64,000 nucleotides of DNA from Vibrio bivalvicida. GTDB taxonomy: Bacteria > Pseudomonadota > Gammaproteobacteria > Enterobacterales > Vibrionaceae. Made by a program: the position numbers and the translations under genes. The DNA is taken from the NCBI RefSeq assembly GCF_001399455.2, contig NZ_LLEI02000083.1, positions 62,001 through 126,000 of the forward strand, given 5' to 3'. Of the stretch, positions 26,919 to 35,167 are shown piece after piece. Under the pieces are notes generated by a model. The model made no database searches, was not told where the DNA came from, and was given only the letters and a program-made list of their open reading frames with translations. The stretch's first letter is position 1, and every line of letters starts with the position of its first letter.

Positions 26919-29462
26919 ATGAGCCACAATCAAATCTCTACACGTCGTACGTTTTTCTCATTGCGGGTCAAACTTGTGTTGGCGATTTTCGCTGTCTTGC
27001 TGTTTTCCAATGGTCTAAATAGTACCCTCAACTACCTTAACTTTGAAAAGAGGCTTACCCAAACAAGCGACTCCACTTACCAAGTGGTGTTAAATGAAAC
27101 TGATCACGACATTAAGCAAGCGATCAGTTTAGGTTTGCCTCTTTCTTCTATATCCAATATCCAATCACTTCTTGAGAGGCGCCTCTCTTTAGTCGACGGC
27201 ATCAGCCGAATGCAAGTCGTCAGCAGCAAAGGCGACGTTCTTTATTCTGCCGGTGCTGCAACAGAGCATGAGCGAATGATAACAGCGGACATCAACAATA
27301 CGTTTGATGTAAAAGAAGGTGCATTACAGCTTTACTACTCCACCGGTTACTTAGATAGCATCAAACATACACTATTGAAGCAACAACTCACTGATACTTT
27401 GATGTGGGTGCTCGTCGCTTGTGTGATTGGTTATTTCATCTTGTATACCGGCCTTAATTTCTTGCTACTAAAGCTCGAAAACATATCCAAAACACTTGAG
27501 CAGCCCGATCTCAGCGACAAAGAACTGATTGAGCATGCCAATCAACGATTTTTTTCTAAAAGTGGGAAAAATGGTTGGCAACGCTTTCGTGACAAGTACT
27601 TTCCGCTGCTTATTATTGCCTTAGCAATCGTTCTCACTGTAGCTTCAAATTTGGGTAGCTCATACCAAGCTTTAGATAAGTTTTCTACCATTTACGAAAC
27701 ACAGCTAGAACAAAAGTCGATGGTCATCGGTGACACGCTTAGTAGTATGATTCAAAGACTACTTAACCATGGTGTTCCACTCGATAAACTTTATGGGTTG
27801 GAAGAAGAGTTTTCAGAATATACCCGCCAACATAAAGAGCTTCTCTCCATAGAGTTACGACAAGCGGATAGATCTTTGTACCAATTTCCAGCTCAATTTG
27901 TGGGTAATGACCACTCATCTTCGGTTGACCTAAACATTGACCAAGAGTCATCGACATCAATTCGAATGACCACCGATATGAACATCATTCCTCAACTTAT
28001 CGAAGATAGCTTGATGGATATGCTGACGGTGCTGATCGCTTCTGCCCTTGTTGTCATAGAGATCATATTGTTTGTTTGCAACTTTATGATCATTAAGCCT
28101 TGGCACCAGATCAAACAACTGCTTACCCACTCTAAGATTGGTGCTTCGTTATGGCTTGCGCATATTTCAGCTAAAGATGAATTAGGACGAGTCACAGGTG
28201 CTATCAACACGATTATTCAGCGCCAGCATGTGAGTAAGAAGCTAAAAGTACAAAACCTTCAAGATTATCGCTTTATTCGACTGCCGCTGTTCATGTTGGT
28301 CTTTGCCGAAGCCGCTTCATTGGCATTTTTTCCTAACTTTGTCGCAAGCTTATCACGCTCGCAGAATTGGATTCCAGACAGCTTAGTAACAAGTTTACCG
28401 ATATCATTATTTATGTTCTGCTGGGCGATTTCTTTGCCTTTTGCTGGCTATTGGTCAGACAAAGTTGGGCGTAGAAAATCTCTAATTATCGGAGGCTTGA
28501 TTACCAGCACGGGGCTAGCGCTGACTGCCATGTGTCAGACACTCGAACTTCTTCTTATTGCTCGCGCCTACACGGCAGTGGGTTATGGTATAGTTTTCAT
28601 TTCAGCTCAAGGCTATATCACCGATACCACGACCGCTAAAAATCGCACCAAAGGCATGTCGACCTTCTTATCTTCGTTCTTTTCCGGTTCGCTTTGCGGA
28701 GCCGCAATCGGGGGAATTCTTGCTGACAAGCTCGGCTACAATGTAACCTTTATGTTGGCCTCTGTGCTCGCTCTAATAAGCGTAATTTTCGTAATGAGTT
28801 TCTTTAGTCATGGCAGCTCAAATGCGCAAAGTAAACCGGTTAGGCTGCATGACTTTAAAATCCTACTTAGCAACAAATACTTCTCTTTGATCACTTTTTT
28901 CAGCGCGATTCCGGCTAAGGTCGTGTTGACTGGTTTCTTGTATTACATCTGCCCTGTTTATTTGCAACATCTAGGCGAAAGCAGCGCGGTATCTGGCCGT
29001 GTCATGATGAGCTACGGTCTCGCCATTATCGTAATATCACCGCTGAGCGCTTTTCTGGTTGACCGCTGGGACAACAAGATTAAATTCATCGTGTTCGGTG
29101 GGCTACTGTCTGCACTGGCATTGGTCAATATTGTCATTTTGCCAGGGACCTTGGGCTTGCTGTTGATCGTGGTCCTAGTCGGTATTGCACACGGAATTAG
29201 CGTTTCTCCACAGATTCCTTTAGTCATGGATTTACTTGCCCATGAGGGCATTGATAAGGGAAAAACGATCGGCATTTTCCGTTTAACTGAGCGCATTGGC
29301 AACATTGCGGGCCCAATGCTAGCGGGCTTGTGTCTAAGTTTATTCGGCTTCGAGGACACCATTATTCTGTTTGGCATCACACTGTTCATCAGTTCAACAG
29401 TACTCGTGGGATTCTATGCATTTTTCACTAAGAAAGACAGACAACTAGAGGTAGCAAAATGA
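26919..29462 (+). CDS. Dual-sensor/HAMP protein fused to an MFS transporter
   Basis: The 847-residue membrane protein combines parts normally found apart. Residues about 17-37 and 160-183 are membrane helices flanking an extracytoplasmic domain. A second such unit uses helices at 228-246 and 366-390 around residues 247-364. A HAMP-like linker (about 391-440, KDELGRVTGAINTI) follows. Residues 450-840 form a 12-helix major facilitator with the motif GYWSDKVGRRKS between its second and third helices. There is no kinase, cyclase or methyl-accepting domain, so ligand sensing would act on transport. AAGGAAAG precedes the ATG. It overlaps the next gene by four bases (ATGA) and lies between clpV and fha. 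Substrate unknown. Confidence 0.85.
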   Translation: MSHNQISTRRTFFSLRVKLVLAIFAVLLFSNGLNSTLNYLNFEKRLTQTSDSTYQVVLNETDHDIKQAISLGLPLSSISNIQSLLERRLSLVDGISRMQVVSSKGDVLYSAGAATEHERMITADINNTFDVKEGALQLYYSTGYLDSIKHTLLKQQLTDTLMWVLVACVIGYFILYTGLNFLLLKLENISKTLEQPDLSDKELIEHANQRFFSKSGKNGWQRFRDKYFPLLIIALAIVLTVASNLGSSYQALDKFSTIYETQLEQKSMVIGDTLSSMIQRLLNHGVPLDKLYGLEEEFSEYTRQHKELLSIELRQADRSLYQFPAQFVGNDHSSSVDLNIDQESSTSIRMTTDMNIIPQLIEDSLMDMLTVLIASALVVIEIILFVCNFMIIKPWHQIKQLLTHSKIGASLWLAHISAKDELGRVTGAINTIIQRQHVSKKLKVQNLQDYRFIRLPLFMLVFAEAASLAFFPNFVASLSRSQNWIPDSLVTSLPISLFMFCWAISLPFAGYWSDKVGRRKSLIIGGLITSTGLALTAMCQTLELLLIARAYTAVGYGIVFISAQGYITDTTTAKNRTKGMSTFLSSFFSGSLCGAAIGGILADKLGYNVTFMLASVLALISVIFVMSFFSHGSSNAQSKPVRLHDFKILLSNKYFSLITFFSAIPAKVVLTGFLYYICPVYLQHLGESSAVSGRVMMSYGLAIIVISPLSAFLVDRWDNKIKFIVFGGLLSALALVNIVILPGTLGLLLIVVLVGIAHGISVSPQIPLVMDLLAHEGIDKGKTIGIFRLTERIGNIAGPMLAGLCLSLFGFEDTIILFGITLFISSTVLVGFYAFFTKKDRQLEVAK

Positions 29463-30466
29463 GAGTTTTCATCTTGATTTTGATCACCTTGGTCGCGCAG
29501 TTTTCAGTACCAACGATCGCACTTTCTGCAGAAAAAAAACACGTCGTCATGATCTTATGGCGAGGAGTAACCGACGCAGAAAAAGGGTTTATGGAGTACC
29601 TCTCTAGTAAGATGCCCGTCAGCTACACCTTGCTAGATGCCAAAAGAGATCGAGACACCTTGTCAGGCTATATCGCCGACATAGATTCATACGACGCCGA
29701 TCTTGTCTATACATTTGGTACAACGACGACCCTATCATTACTTGGAACTGAGGATAAACCAACCTCATTTCGAACGCACAGCGAGACACCTGTCGTATTT
29801 AGTATTGTGACAGATCCTGTTGGCTCGAAAATAGTGTCTGATTACGCCTCTGAACATCGCAACTTTACTGGTGTTAGCCACATCGTACCGCATCAAGTGC
29901 AGTTTAACGCAATTCAAAAACTACCAAATATCTCAACAATGGGGATCGTTTTTAACCCCCTTGAAAACAACGCTGTAATTACCGCACGTAAGATACAAAT
30001 GCTGTCTGCCAAGTTTGGTATCGATGTGTATTTGTATCCGCTGCGGACAAAAAATGGCAAGCCCGACTTAAGCTCTCTGTCCAAAGTGATTGATACTATG
30101 CTTGAAGATAAAGTGCAGCTCGCTTATTTGCCGCCCGATTCATACATTATCAGTCAAGGAAGGGGAATTGTAGATAGCCTACACGCACAAGGAATTGCTA
30201 CTTTTTCAGCAACTGAATCCCCTATTCGCAATCACAACGCGCTATTTGGTATAGTTAGCCGTTATTATAACGTTGGTGAATTTGCGGGACATAAAGCGGA
30301 ACAGATCCTAAGCAACAAAAGTAGAGCCCAAGATTTACCCATTGAACCGCTCAGTCAGTACTCGTACATAGTGAATGTGGGTGCGGCGCGCGCGTTGGAT
30401 TATTATCCCCCAGTTTCAATTTTAAAAATTTCCGAGTTAATTGGAGGAAATGAATGGTCAGAATGA
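29459..30466 (+). CDS. ABC-type substrate-binding protein (TrpX-like family), no cognate transporter
   Basis: The 335-residue protein has a cleavable signal peptide (processing after ALSA at about residue 23). Its fold pattern is that of the ABC_sub_bind family (VYTFGTTTTLSLLG, TPVVFSIVTDPVGSKIV, FTGVSHIVPHQVQF, GIVFNPLENNAVITA). Such proteins bind small solutes, often aromatic or amino-acid-like, in the periplasm. There is no ABC permease or ATPase gene nearby. Its overlap with the sensor-MFS gene and with the next binding-protein gene (13 bases) suggests it hands a ligand to, or is sensed by, the membrane protein. That role is inferred. Confidence 0.85.
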   Translation: MRVFILILITLVAQFSVPTIALSAEKKHVVMILWRGVTDAEKGFMEYLSSKMPVSYTLLDAKRDRDTLSGYIADIDSYDADLVYTFGTTTTLSLLGTEDKPTSFRTHSETPVVFSIVTDPVGSKIVSDYASEHRNFTGVSHIVPHQVQFNAIQKLPNISTMGIVFNPLENNAVITARKIQMLSAKFGIDVYLYPLRTKNGKPDLSSLSKVIDTMLEDKVQLAYLPPDSYIISQGRGIVDSLHAQGIATFSATESPIRNHNALFGIVSRYYNVGEFAGHKAEQILSNKSRAQDLPIEPLSQYSYIVNVGAARALDYYPPVSILKISELIGGNEWSE

Positions 30467-31176
30467 TGCCAAGTTTTACTTTCTGCCTACTGATTATTAT
30501 GGGGCTGTTAAACAGCACCCAGGCTTTCGCACAAACTAGCATTGGACCAGCTCGATTGTTGTTGACCACTCAAGAGTGGGCGCCATACCAAGAATACAAG
30601 CATGGACAGATGCAAGGACTAGCATTGGATAAAGTAAAGTGCGTCCTTGGAAAAATGGGGCAACCTTATCAACTTACAATGACCAGTTGGTCTGACGCTC
30701 AACTACGCGTTCATAGTGGTGCTCAACATGGGTTCTTTGTCGCAACACAAACCGACGAACGAGATGAGTATGCCACACTTTCGGCACCCATCGCAGAGCA
30801 GAAGTTGATGTGGTATTTCGGCCCTGGGGTCGAGCCTAAAATCGATGAATTGTCAAAACTTAACCTTAAATTCTCGGCCAAATTTGGGTCGAACAAGTGG
30901 TTTTGGTTAAAACGTAATGGCTATAACGTAGTCAAACAGCCTAGAGATGCTAAAGTATTACTAAAGCTTTTAAAACAAAGGGAAATTGACATCGCTTTAG
31001 AAGATGATTTGGTCTTCAAAAGTGAGTTAGATGAAGCAGGTTTGCCCAATGATTTTTTCCAGTATCAAGTTCTCGAAACTAAACCAATGGGCGTCTATTT
31101 TTCAAATCGTTTCCTAAGTAAGTATTCTGGTTTTCTGTCTGTATTTAATGCAGCCGTATCTAAGTGTGAGAGGTAA
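30454..31176 (+). CDS. Periplasmic solute-binding protein, SBP_bac_3 type
   Basis: The 240-residue protein has a signal peptide (cleavage after AFA at about residue 26). A small bilobed binding domain of the amino-acid/polar-solute type follows: LLTTQEWAPYQEY, MQGLALDKVKCVLGKMG, GFFVATQTDERDEYATLSAPI and LLKQREIDIALEDD. No transporter partner is encoded here. GGAGGA lies six bases before the ATG, within the end of the preceding gene. Two cysteines (about 63 and 238) could pair. It is the last gene of the sensory insert before fha. Confidence 0.85.
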   Translation: MVRMMPSFTFCLLIIMGLLNSTQAFAQTSIGPARLLLTTQEWAPYQEYKHGQMQGLALDKVKCVLGKMGQPYQLTMTSWSDAQLRVHSGAQHGFFVATQTDERDEYATLSAPIAEQKLMWYFGPGVEPKIDELSKLNLKFSAKFGSNKWFWLKRNGYNVVKQPRDAKVLLKLLKQREIDIALEDDLVFKSELDEAGLPNDFFQYQVLETKPMGVYFSNRFLSKYSGFLSVFNAAVSKCER

Positions 31177-31179
31177 CTA

Positions 31180-32127
31180 GTGGCCGTCAGTATCCATTTG
31201 ATTTCTGTACCCACTGAAGAGGTCGTATCCTCAAGAGTTGTGTATCTTCCAGAATCAGGAGGCACTCTTGGTCGTGCTCCTGCGTGTGATATCTGTTTAC
31301 CCGACCAAAGCAAACGAATTTCTCGAACTCACGGTGAAGTGCATCTAACTGAACGTGGGTATGTATTGATTAGCCGCGGACAAAATAGTGCGCTGCTCAA
31401 TGACAAAGTCATGGTGAAAGATAAAGAGTATCCACTCAATGACGGCGACATCATCAAAGTAGAAAGCTACACCATGCTTGTATCTACCTTAGTCTCTTCC
31501 AATGTAGAAGTAGCTCAGCCAGAGAATAGCGACGATGTTTTTTCACAGCCATTTGAGCTGAATCTTAACGATGATGACACCGAGTTCTTAGAGCAAGCCG
31601 AAACGCCTAAGCCGAAAGAAAACAGCGGTACTTTTTCTCATAAAAATGTACTTAGTGATGACCCTTTCGCCTCAGACCCTTTTGAAGACTTAGATAGTGA
31701 TGAAATAGCGGCACATGTCGAGGTGGATGAATTAGGGCAGGTGAAAACATTCGAGCCCGCCACTGATCTAGAATACTTACCTGTCGATACCCCCAATCAA
31801 AATACTCAATTGGAAGCGTCGATCGAGAAGCTTCTCACGCTCTCGGAAAAAAATCAGCAATACTTGCAAAACCCAATGCTTCATCATGATGCTTTGTTTG
31901 AGGCACTTGAGAAAACTGTTGATCAGTTCCTTAGTGAATTCGCTCCACAGGAGTTGGAAAGTCAGTTTAGCGAATACCTTTCAGGTGGGCTGTTTAGTAA
32001 TAAAGAGAAGAAATATTGGAAGATTTATCGTAAACACTTCCAACACCGTCAGCAAAATGGGGACTTCCGTCGCCAGTTTAAAGCTTTGTTTTTAGAAAAT
32101 ATGCAAAAACAGAGAGAGGAAAGCTGA
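31180..32127 (+). CDS. T6SS-associated FHA-domain protein (Fha/TagH)
   Basis: The 315-residue protein has an N-terminal forkhead-associated domain (residues about 10-105) with the phosphothreonine-binding signature: GR at 31-32 and SRTH at 48-51. A long acidic linker (about 115-200) and a C-terminal helical domain found in T6SS Fha proteins (ESQFSEYLSGG, then KEKKYWKIYRKHFQHR) follow. It probably binds a component phosphorylated by the kinase at the end of the operon. The start is a GTG preceded by GAGAGG, three bases after the previous stop. The TGA overlaps the tssJ ATG. Confidence 0.92.
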   Translation: MAVSIHLISVPTEEVVSSRVVYLPESGGTLGRAPACDICLPDQSKRISRTHGEVHLTERGYVLISRGQNSALLNDKVMVKDKEYPLNDGDIIKVESYTMLVSTLVSSNVEVAQPENSDDVFSQPFELNLNDDDTEFLEQAETPKPKENSGTFSHKNVLSDDPFASDPFEDLDSDEIAAHVEVDELGQVKTFEPATDLEYLPVDTPNQNTQLEASIEKLLTLSEKNQQYLQNPMLHHDALFEALEKTVDQFLSEFAPQELESQFSEYLSGGLFSNKEKKYWKIYRKHFQHRQQNGDFRRQFKALFLENMQKQREES

Positions 32128-32609
32128 TGAAAAAGTGGTATTTGGCGACAGTGCTATTCCTCGCTGGTTGTTCTTCTGATCCAGTGCCTGTCGTGTCTCA
32201 ATACAACTTAACGATCAAATCAGATACTGCGATGAATCCTTCAGATTCTAACGCCGCAAACCCAGTCGTTGTGAGATTGTATCAACTCACAGATGTGCAG
32301 ATGTTTAATCAACTGCCGTTTATCGACTTGTATTCCAACGATGTTCAGCTTTTAAGCGCCAACCTTGTATCTAAGCAAGTTCTGCCTGTTGTTCTTCCAG
32401 ACGCGAATGTCGATCAAGTGTTGGACATAAATAAAACGACTCAATACGTGGCAGTACTAGTCGAGTTTGTTGATTACCAAAACAGTGAAACAAAAGCATT
32501 TTCAACGTTACCGTTGCAAGCAGATCAATATCTGCAACTCAACTTACAAGGCTCTAAAGCCACATTAGAAATAGTCACTCCAGAATCGAGCTGGTGGCAA
32601 ATTTTTTAG
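32127..32609 (+). CDS. tssJ: T6SS outer-membrane lipoprotein TssJ
   Basis: The 160-residue protein has a lipoprotein signal with lipobox LAGC (Cys15) and a transthyretin-like beta-sandwich pattern (VVVRLYQLTDVQMFNQLPF). TssJ anchors the TssM periplasmic domain to the outer membrane. Its start overlaps the fha stop (TGATG). The cysteine is followed by Ser-Ser, compatible with sorting to the outer membrane. Confidence 0.94.
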   Translation: MKKWYLATVLFLAGCSSDPVPVVSQYNLTIKSDTAMNPSDSNAANPVVVRLYQLTDVQMFNQLPFIDLYSNDVQLLSANLVSKQVLPVVLPDANVDQVLDINKTTQYVAVLVEFVDYQNSETKAFSTLPLQADQYLQLNLQGSKATLEIVTPESSWWQIF

Positions 32610-32629
32610 TCAGTATATAGGGAATTTAC

Positions 32630-33961
32630 GTGGACGCGTTTAAAAAAGTAGTATGGCAAGAAGGCATGTTTATTGCCCCACAACATTTTCAGCAACAAGA
32701 TCGCTACGTTCAGAACTATGTTCGTCAAAACGTCGAGACGCTTGCTGGCTTTGCTCCCTTTTATGGTGTGACAGAACTCACCATCAACCACGAATTATTG
32801 AAAATTGGCAAGCTTTCGATTGCTAGTAGCGCCGGTATCTTTCCTGACGGCACTCAGTTTGAAATGAAGCATGAAGTGGCAAGAGATGTCATTCAAGGCA
32901 GTATTGAAACAGTGGTCTATCTTGCACTGCCTATCTCACTGCAAGGCAATAATGACTATGGTCAAGAACAGTCGGATCAAGGCCGCTACCTGTCTCGCTC
33001 TATCAACGTGTTCGACACATCGACATCAGAAAATGCTAGCGTAGAAATTGACGTTGCGCATTTAAATACCTCAATTAAGCTTGAAGGTGAAGACACGTCC
33101 GGCTTTACACTTATTCCAGTAGCCAAAATTCTAGAGTGCACTGAAGCGGGTGAAGTCATTCTTGACCGTGCGTTTATTCCGGCCTGTTTGCATTACGGTG
33201 CATCACAGCTTTTACTAGAGCGGCTTAAAGAAATACATGCCCTAACCTCTAACCGTGCCACCACCCTATTGCAAAGGATCCAAGCGGGCCAAGGTCAGAA
33301 AAGTCCACAGTCAATGATGCAAGACTATTTATGGCTACAGACGTTAAACAGTTGGCTTCCATGGTTTGATCTAACAATGGCTAACCCAAAGCTGCAAACG
33401 CACCAAGTTTACGGCGAATTACGCAAGTTCGAAGCACAGATCATGGCGTTAACCCCAGCAATTCCTGAACCATGTTTGCCTTTGCAATACCACAAGCTAT
33501 ATGAGAGTTTTAATACTCTATTTGCCTCACTGCGCAACATGTTGACACTTGTTCAGCAAGACTCTGTCCTTGAGTTTGCTTGGGATAGTTCTCTGTTTGA
33601 GAGACGCCGACTGCTAAGAACATTAATTAAGGACACCGCCAGCGTTTCAAATCGTCGCTTTGTACTCTCAGTCAAATCGACCATTAGCAGCGCCGAACTC
33701 AGCGAACTGTTCCCAATTGCCGCCAAGCTCAGCAACAACGCTCGCATTGTCGAAATCGTACGCAATGGCTTATCTGGTATTGCACTGTCTCCACTTCCTG
33801 TAGCGCCGAGCGAGCTAAAGCCAATGCAGGGTGTGTCCTATTTTGAGGTAGATACAGCCGACCGCATGTGGTTAGAGATGTTAGAAAACCGTGATGCGAT
33901 TGCTCTCCACGTTGACACTCGAATTGCTGACCTTGAAGTCATGCTCTATGCCCTGAGATAA
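32630..33961 (+). CDS. tssK: T6SS baseplate-membrane connector TssK
   Basis: The 443-residue protein is a canonical TssK: KKVVWQEGMFIAPQHFQQQDRY at the N-terminus, YFEVDTADRMWLEML near the C-terminus. Trimers link the baseplate wedges to TssL and TssM. The start is a GTG with AGGGAA upstream. It sits between tssJ and tssL, separated by 20 and 4 bases. Confidence 0.96.
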   Translation: MDAFKKVVWQEGMFIAPQHFQQQDRYVQNYVRQNVETLAGFAPFYGVTELTINHELLKIGKLSIASSAGIFPDGTQFEMKHEVARDVIQGSIETVVYLALPISLQGNNDYGQEQSDQGRYLSRSINVFDTSTSENASVEIDVAHLNTSIKLEGEDTSGFTLIPVAKILECTEAGEVILDRAFIPACLHYGASQLLLERLKEIHALTSNRATTLLQRIQAGQGQKSPQSMMQDYLWLQTLNSWLPWFDLTMANPKLQTHQVYGELRKFEAQIMALTPAIPEPCLPLQYHKLYESFNTLFASLRNMLTLVQQDSVLEFAWDSSLFERRRLLRTLIKDTASVSNRRFVLSVKSTISSAELSELFPIAAKLSNNARIVEIVRNGLSGIALSPLPVAPSELKPMQGVSYFEVDTADRMWLEMLENRDAIALHVDTRIADLEVMLYALR

Positions 33962-33965
33962 CGCT

Positions 33966-35165
33966 ATGAACTATTTGGATGAAGAAACCCTAGCCTGGGA
34001 TGCAAAAGAGTCCGATTTCGTCGCTAAGGAGGAGGATAGCAGCGACAGTTCTTGGCTATCTGTTGACGCCAGCCGTGGGCGCAGTGAGTTCCTGCACTAT
34101 TTTGATAAAGCTGAAAACCAGCTCCTTAATATAAGCAGCGAACTATTAGCGACAACCCTAAAAGTTTCGACACTTCCTGAACCAGAAGATGTCACTACCC
34201 TACGTCAGCAATTGGTTGATGGCATTAACGACATCAAAATAAAAGGGGCAGAGCTTTCGTACCCGGTTGCAGTAATCGATAAACTTTGCTTTCTATATGC
34301 TGTTGTCTTAGATGAACTAATCATTTATAGCCAATGGGGAGAGTCTAGAGGCTGGGAAAATAAAACCCTGCTTAGTGAGCTGTTTGGTATGCGAAATGGT
34401 GGTGAGTTGTTCTTCACTGTCTCAGACAAAGCACTCAGACAGCCGCACAAGATGATTGACCTGCTCGAAATTATCTACATTTTCTTGAATATCGGCTTTA
34501 AAGGTCAATACCGAGAAACAGGCAATGACCAGCTCAAAGCCTTTATCCATCAGCTAGAGCAGTTAGTCAGTCAGTACCGTCAGTCGAGTACAATGCACTG
34601 CCACACTCGCACTAAACTTCCCAAGGTTCGCAAACCGACTCGTCGTAAGCGCTATTTGATCACAACTATCTTCTTCTTGTGCCTAATCTTCACGAGTATT
34701 GGACTTACTTACTTTTGGTACAACAATACTCACTCTCAACGCGCAAGAGACTTTAACAACTTACCTGACTTCAGCACACGTTACGTCATGTCCGGCCAAG
34801 TGAACGATATTGTATTTATCAGTGACGATGCCGATTTAGAAACCTTGCCACAACGGGCAAGTAAAGTAGAACTTGTCGATGCCCCTGCGCCAGCTAATTT
34901 GGGGACTAGTCATTCCACTTGGTTAGTTCAGTTGGCCACCTTCTCTTCCAAAACCAATGCTGAAAACTTTACTTCTAAACTCGCTCCATCTAAATACGAG
35001 CCTGTAGTAGACGAGTTCGATTCTTACTTCCGCGTAATTGTTCGAAGTGAATCTTCAATACAAGCCAGAGAAATTAAGAGTTGGTATATTGAGAAAGACC
35101 AGCTCACACCAATCATCGTCAGAAATACGCAAAGCGACCATAAAAATGATAAAGAGGCACAATAA
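33966..35165 (+). CDS. tssL: T6SS inner-membrane protein TssL with C-terminal SPOR domain
   Basis: The 399-residue protein has the DotU-like cytoplasmic domain (residues about 40-205, with DELIIYSQWGESRGW). A basic stop-transfer stretch, one membrane helix at about 230-252 and a periplasmic region follow. Residues about 318-385 (WLVQLATFSSKTNAENF, then YFRVIVRSESS) look like a SPOR domain, which binds denuded glycan strands of peptidoglycan. This makes it a specialised TssL able to anchor the membrane complex to the cell wall itself. It follows tssK by four bases and precedes tssM by two. Confidence 0.93.
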   Translation: MNYLDEETLAWDAKESDFVAKEEDSSDSSWLSVDASRGRSEFLHYFDKAENQLLNISSELLATTLKVSTLPEPEDVTTLRQQLVDGINDIKIKGAELSYPVAVIDKLCFLYAVVLDELIIYSQWGESRGWENKTLLSELFGMRNGGELFFTVSDKALRQPHKMIDLLEIIYIFLNIGFKGQYRETGNDQLKAFIHQLEQLVSQYRQSSTMHCHTRTKLPKVRKPTRRKRYLITTIFFLCLIFTSIGLTYFWYNNTHSQRARDFNNLPDFSTRYVMSGQVNDIVFISDDADLETLPQRASKVELVDAPAPANLGTSHSTWLVQLATFSSKTNAENFTSKLAPSKYEPVVDEFDSYFRVIVRSESSIQAREIKSWYIEKDQLTPIIVRNTQSDHKNDKEAQ

Positions 35166-35167
35166 CG

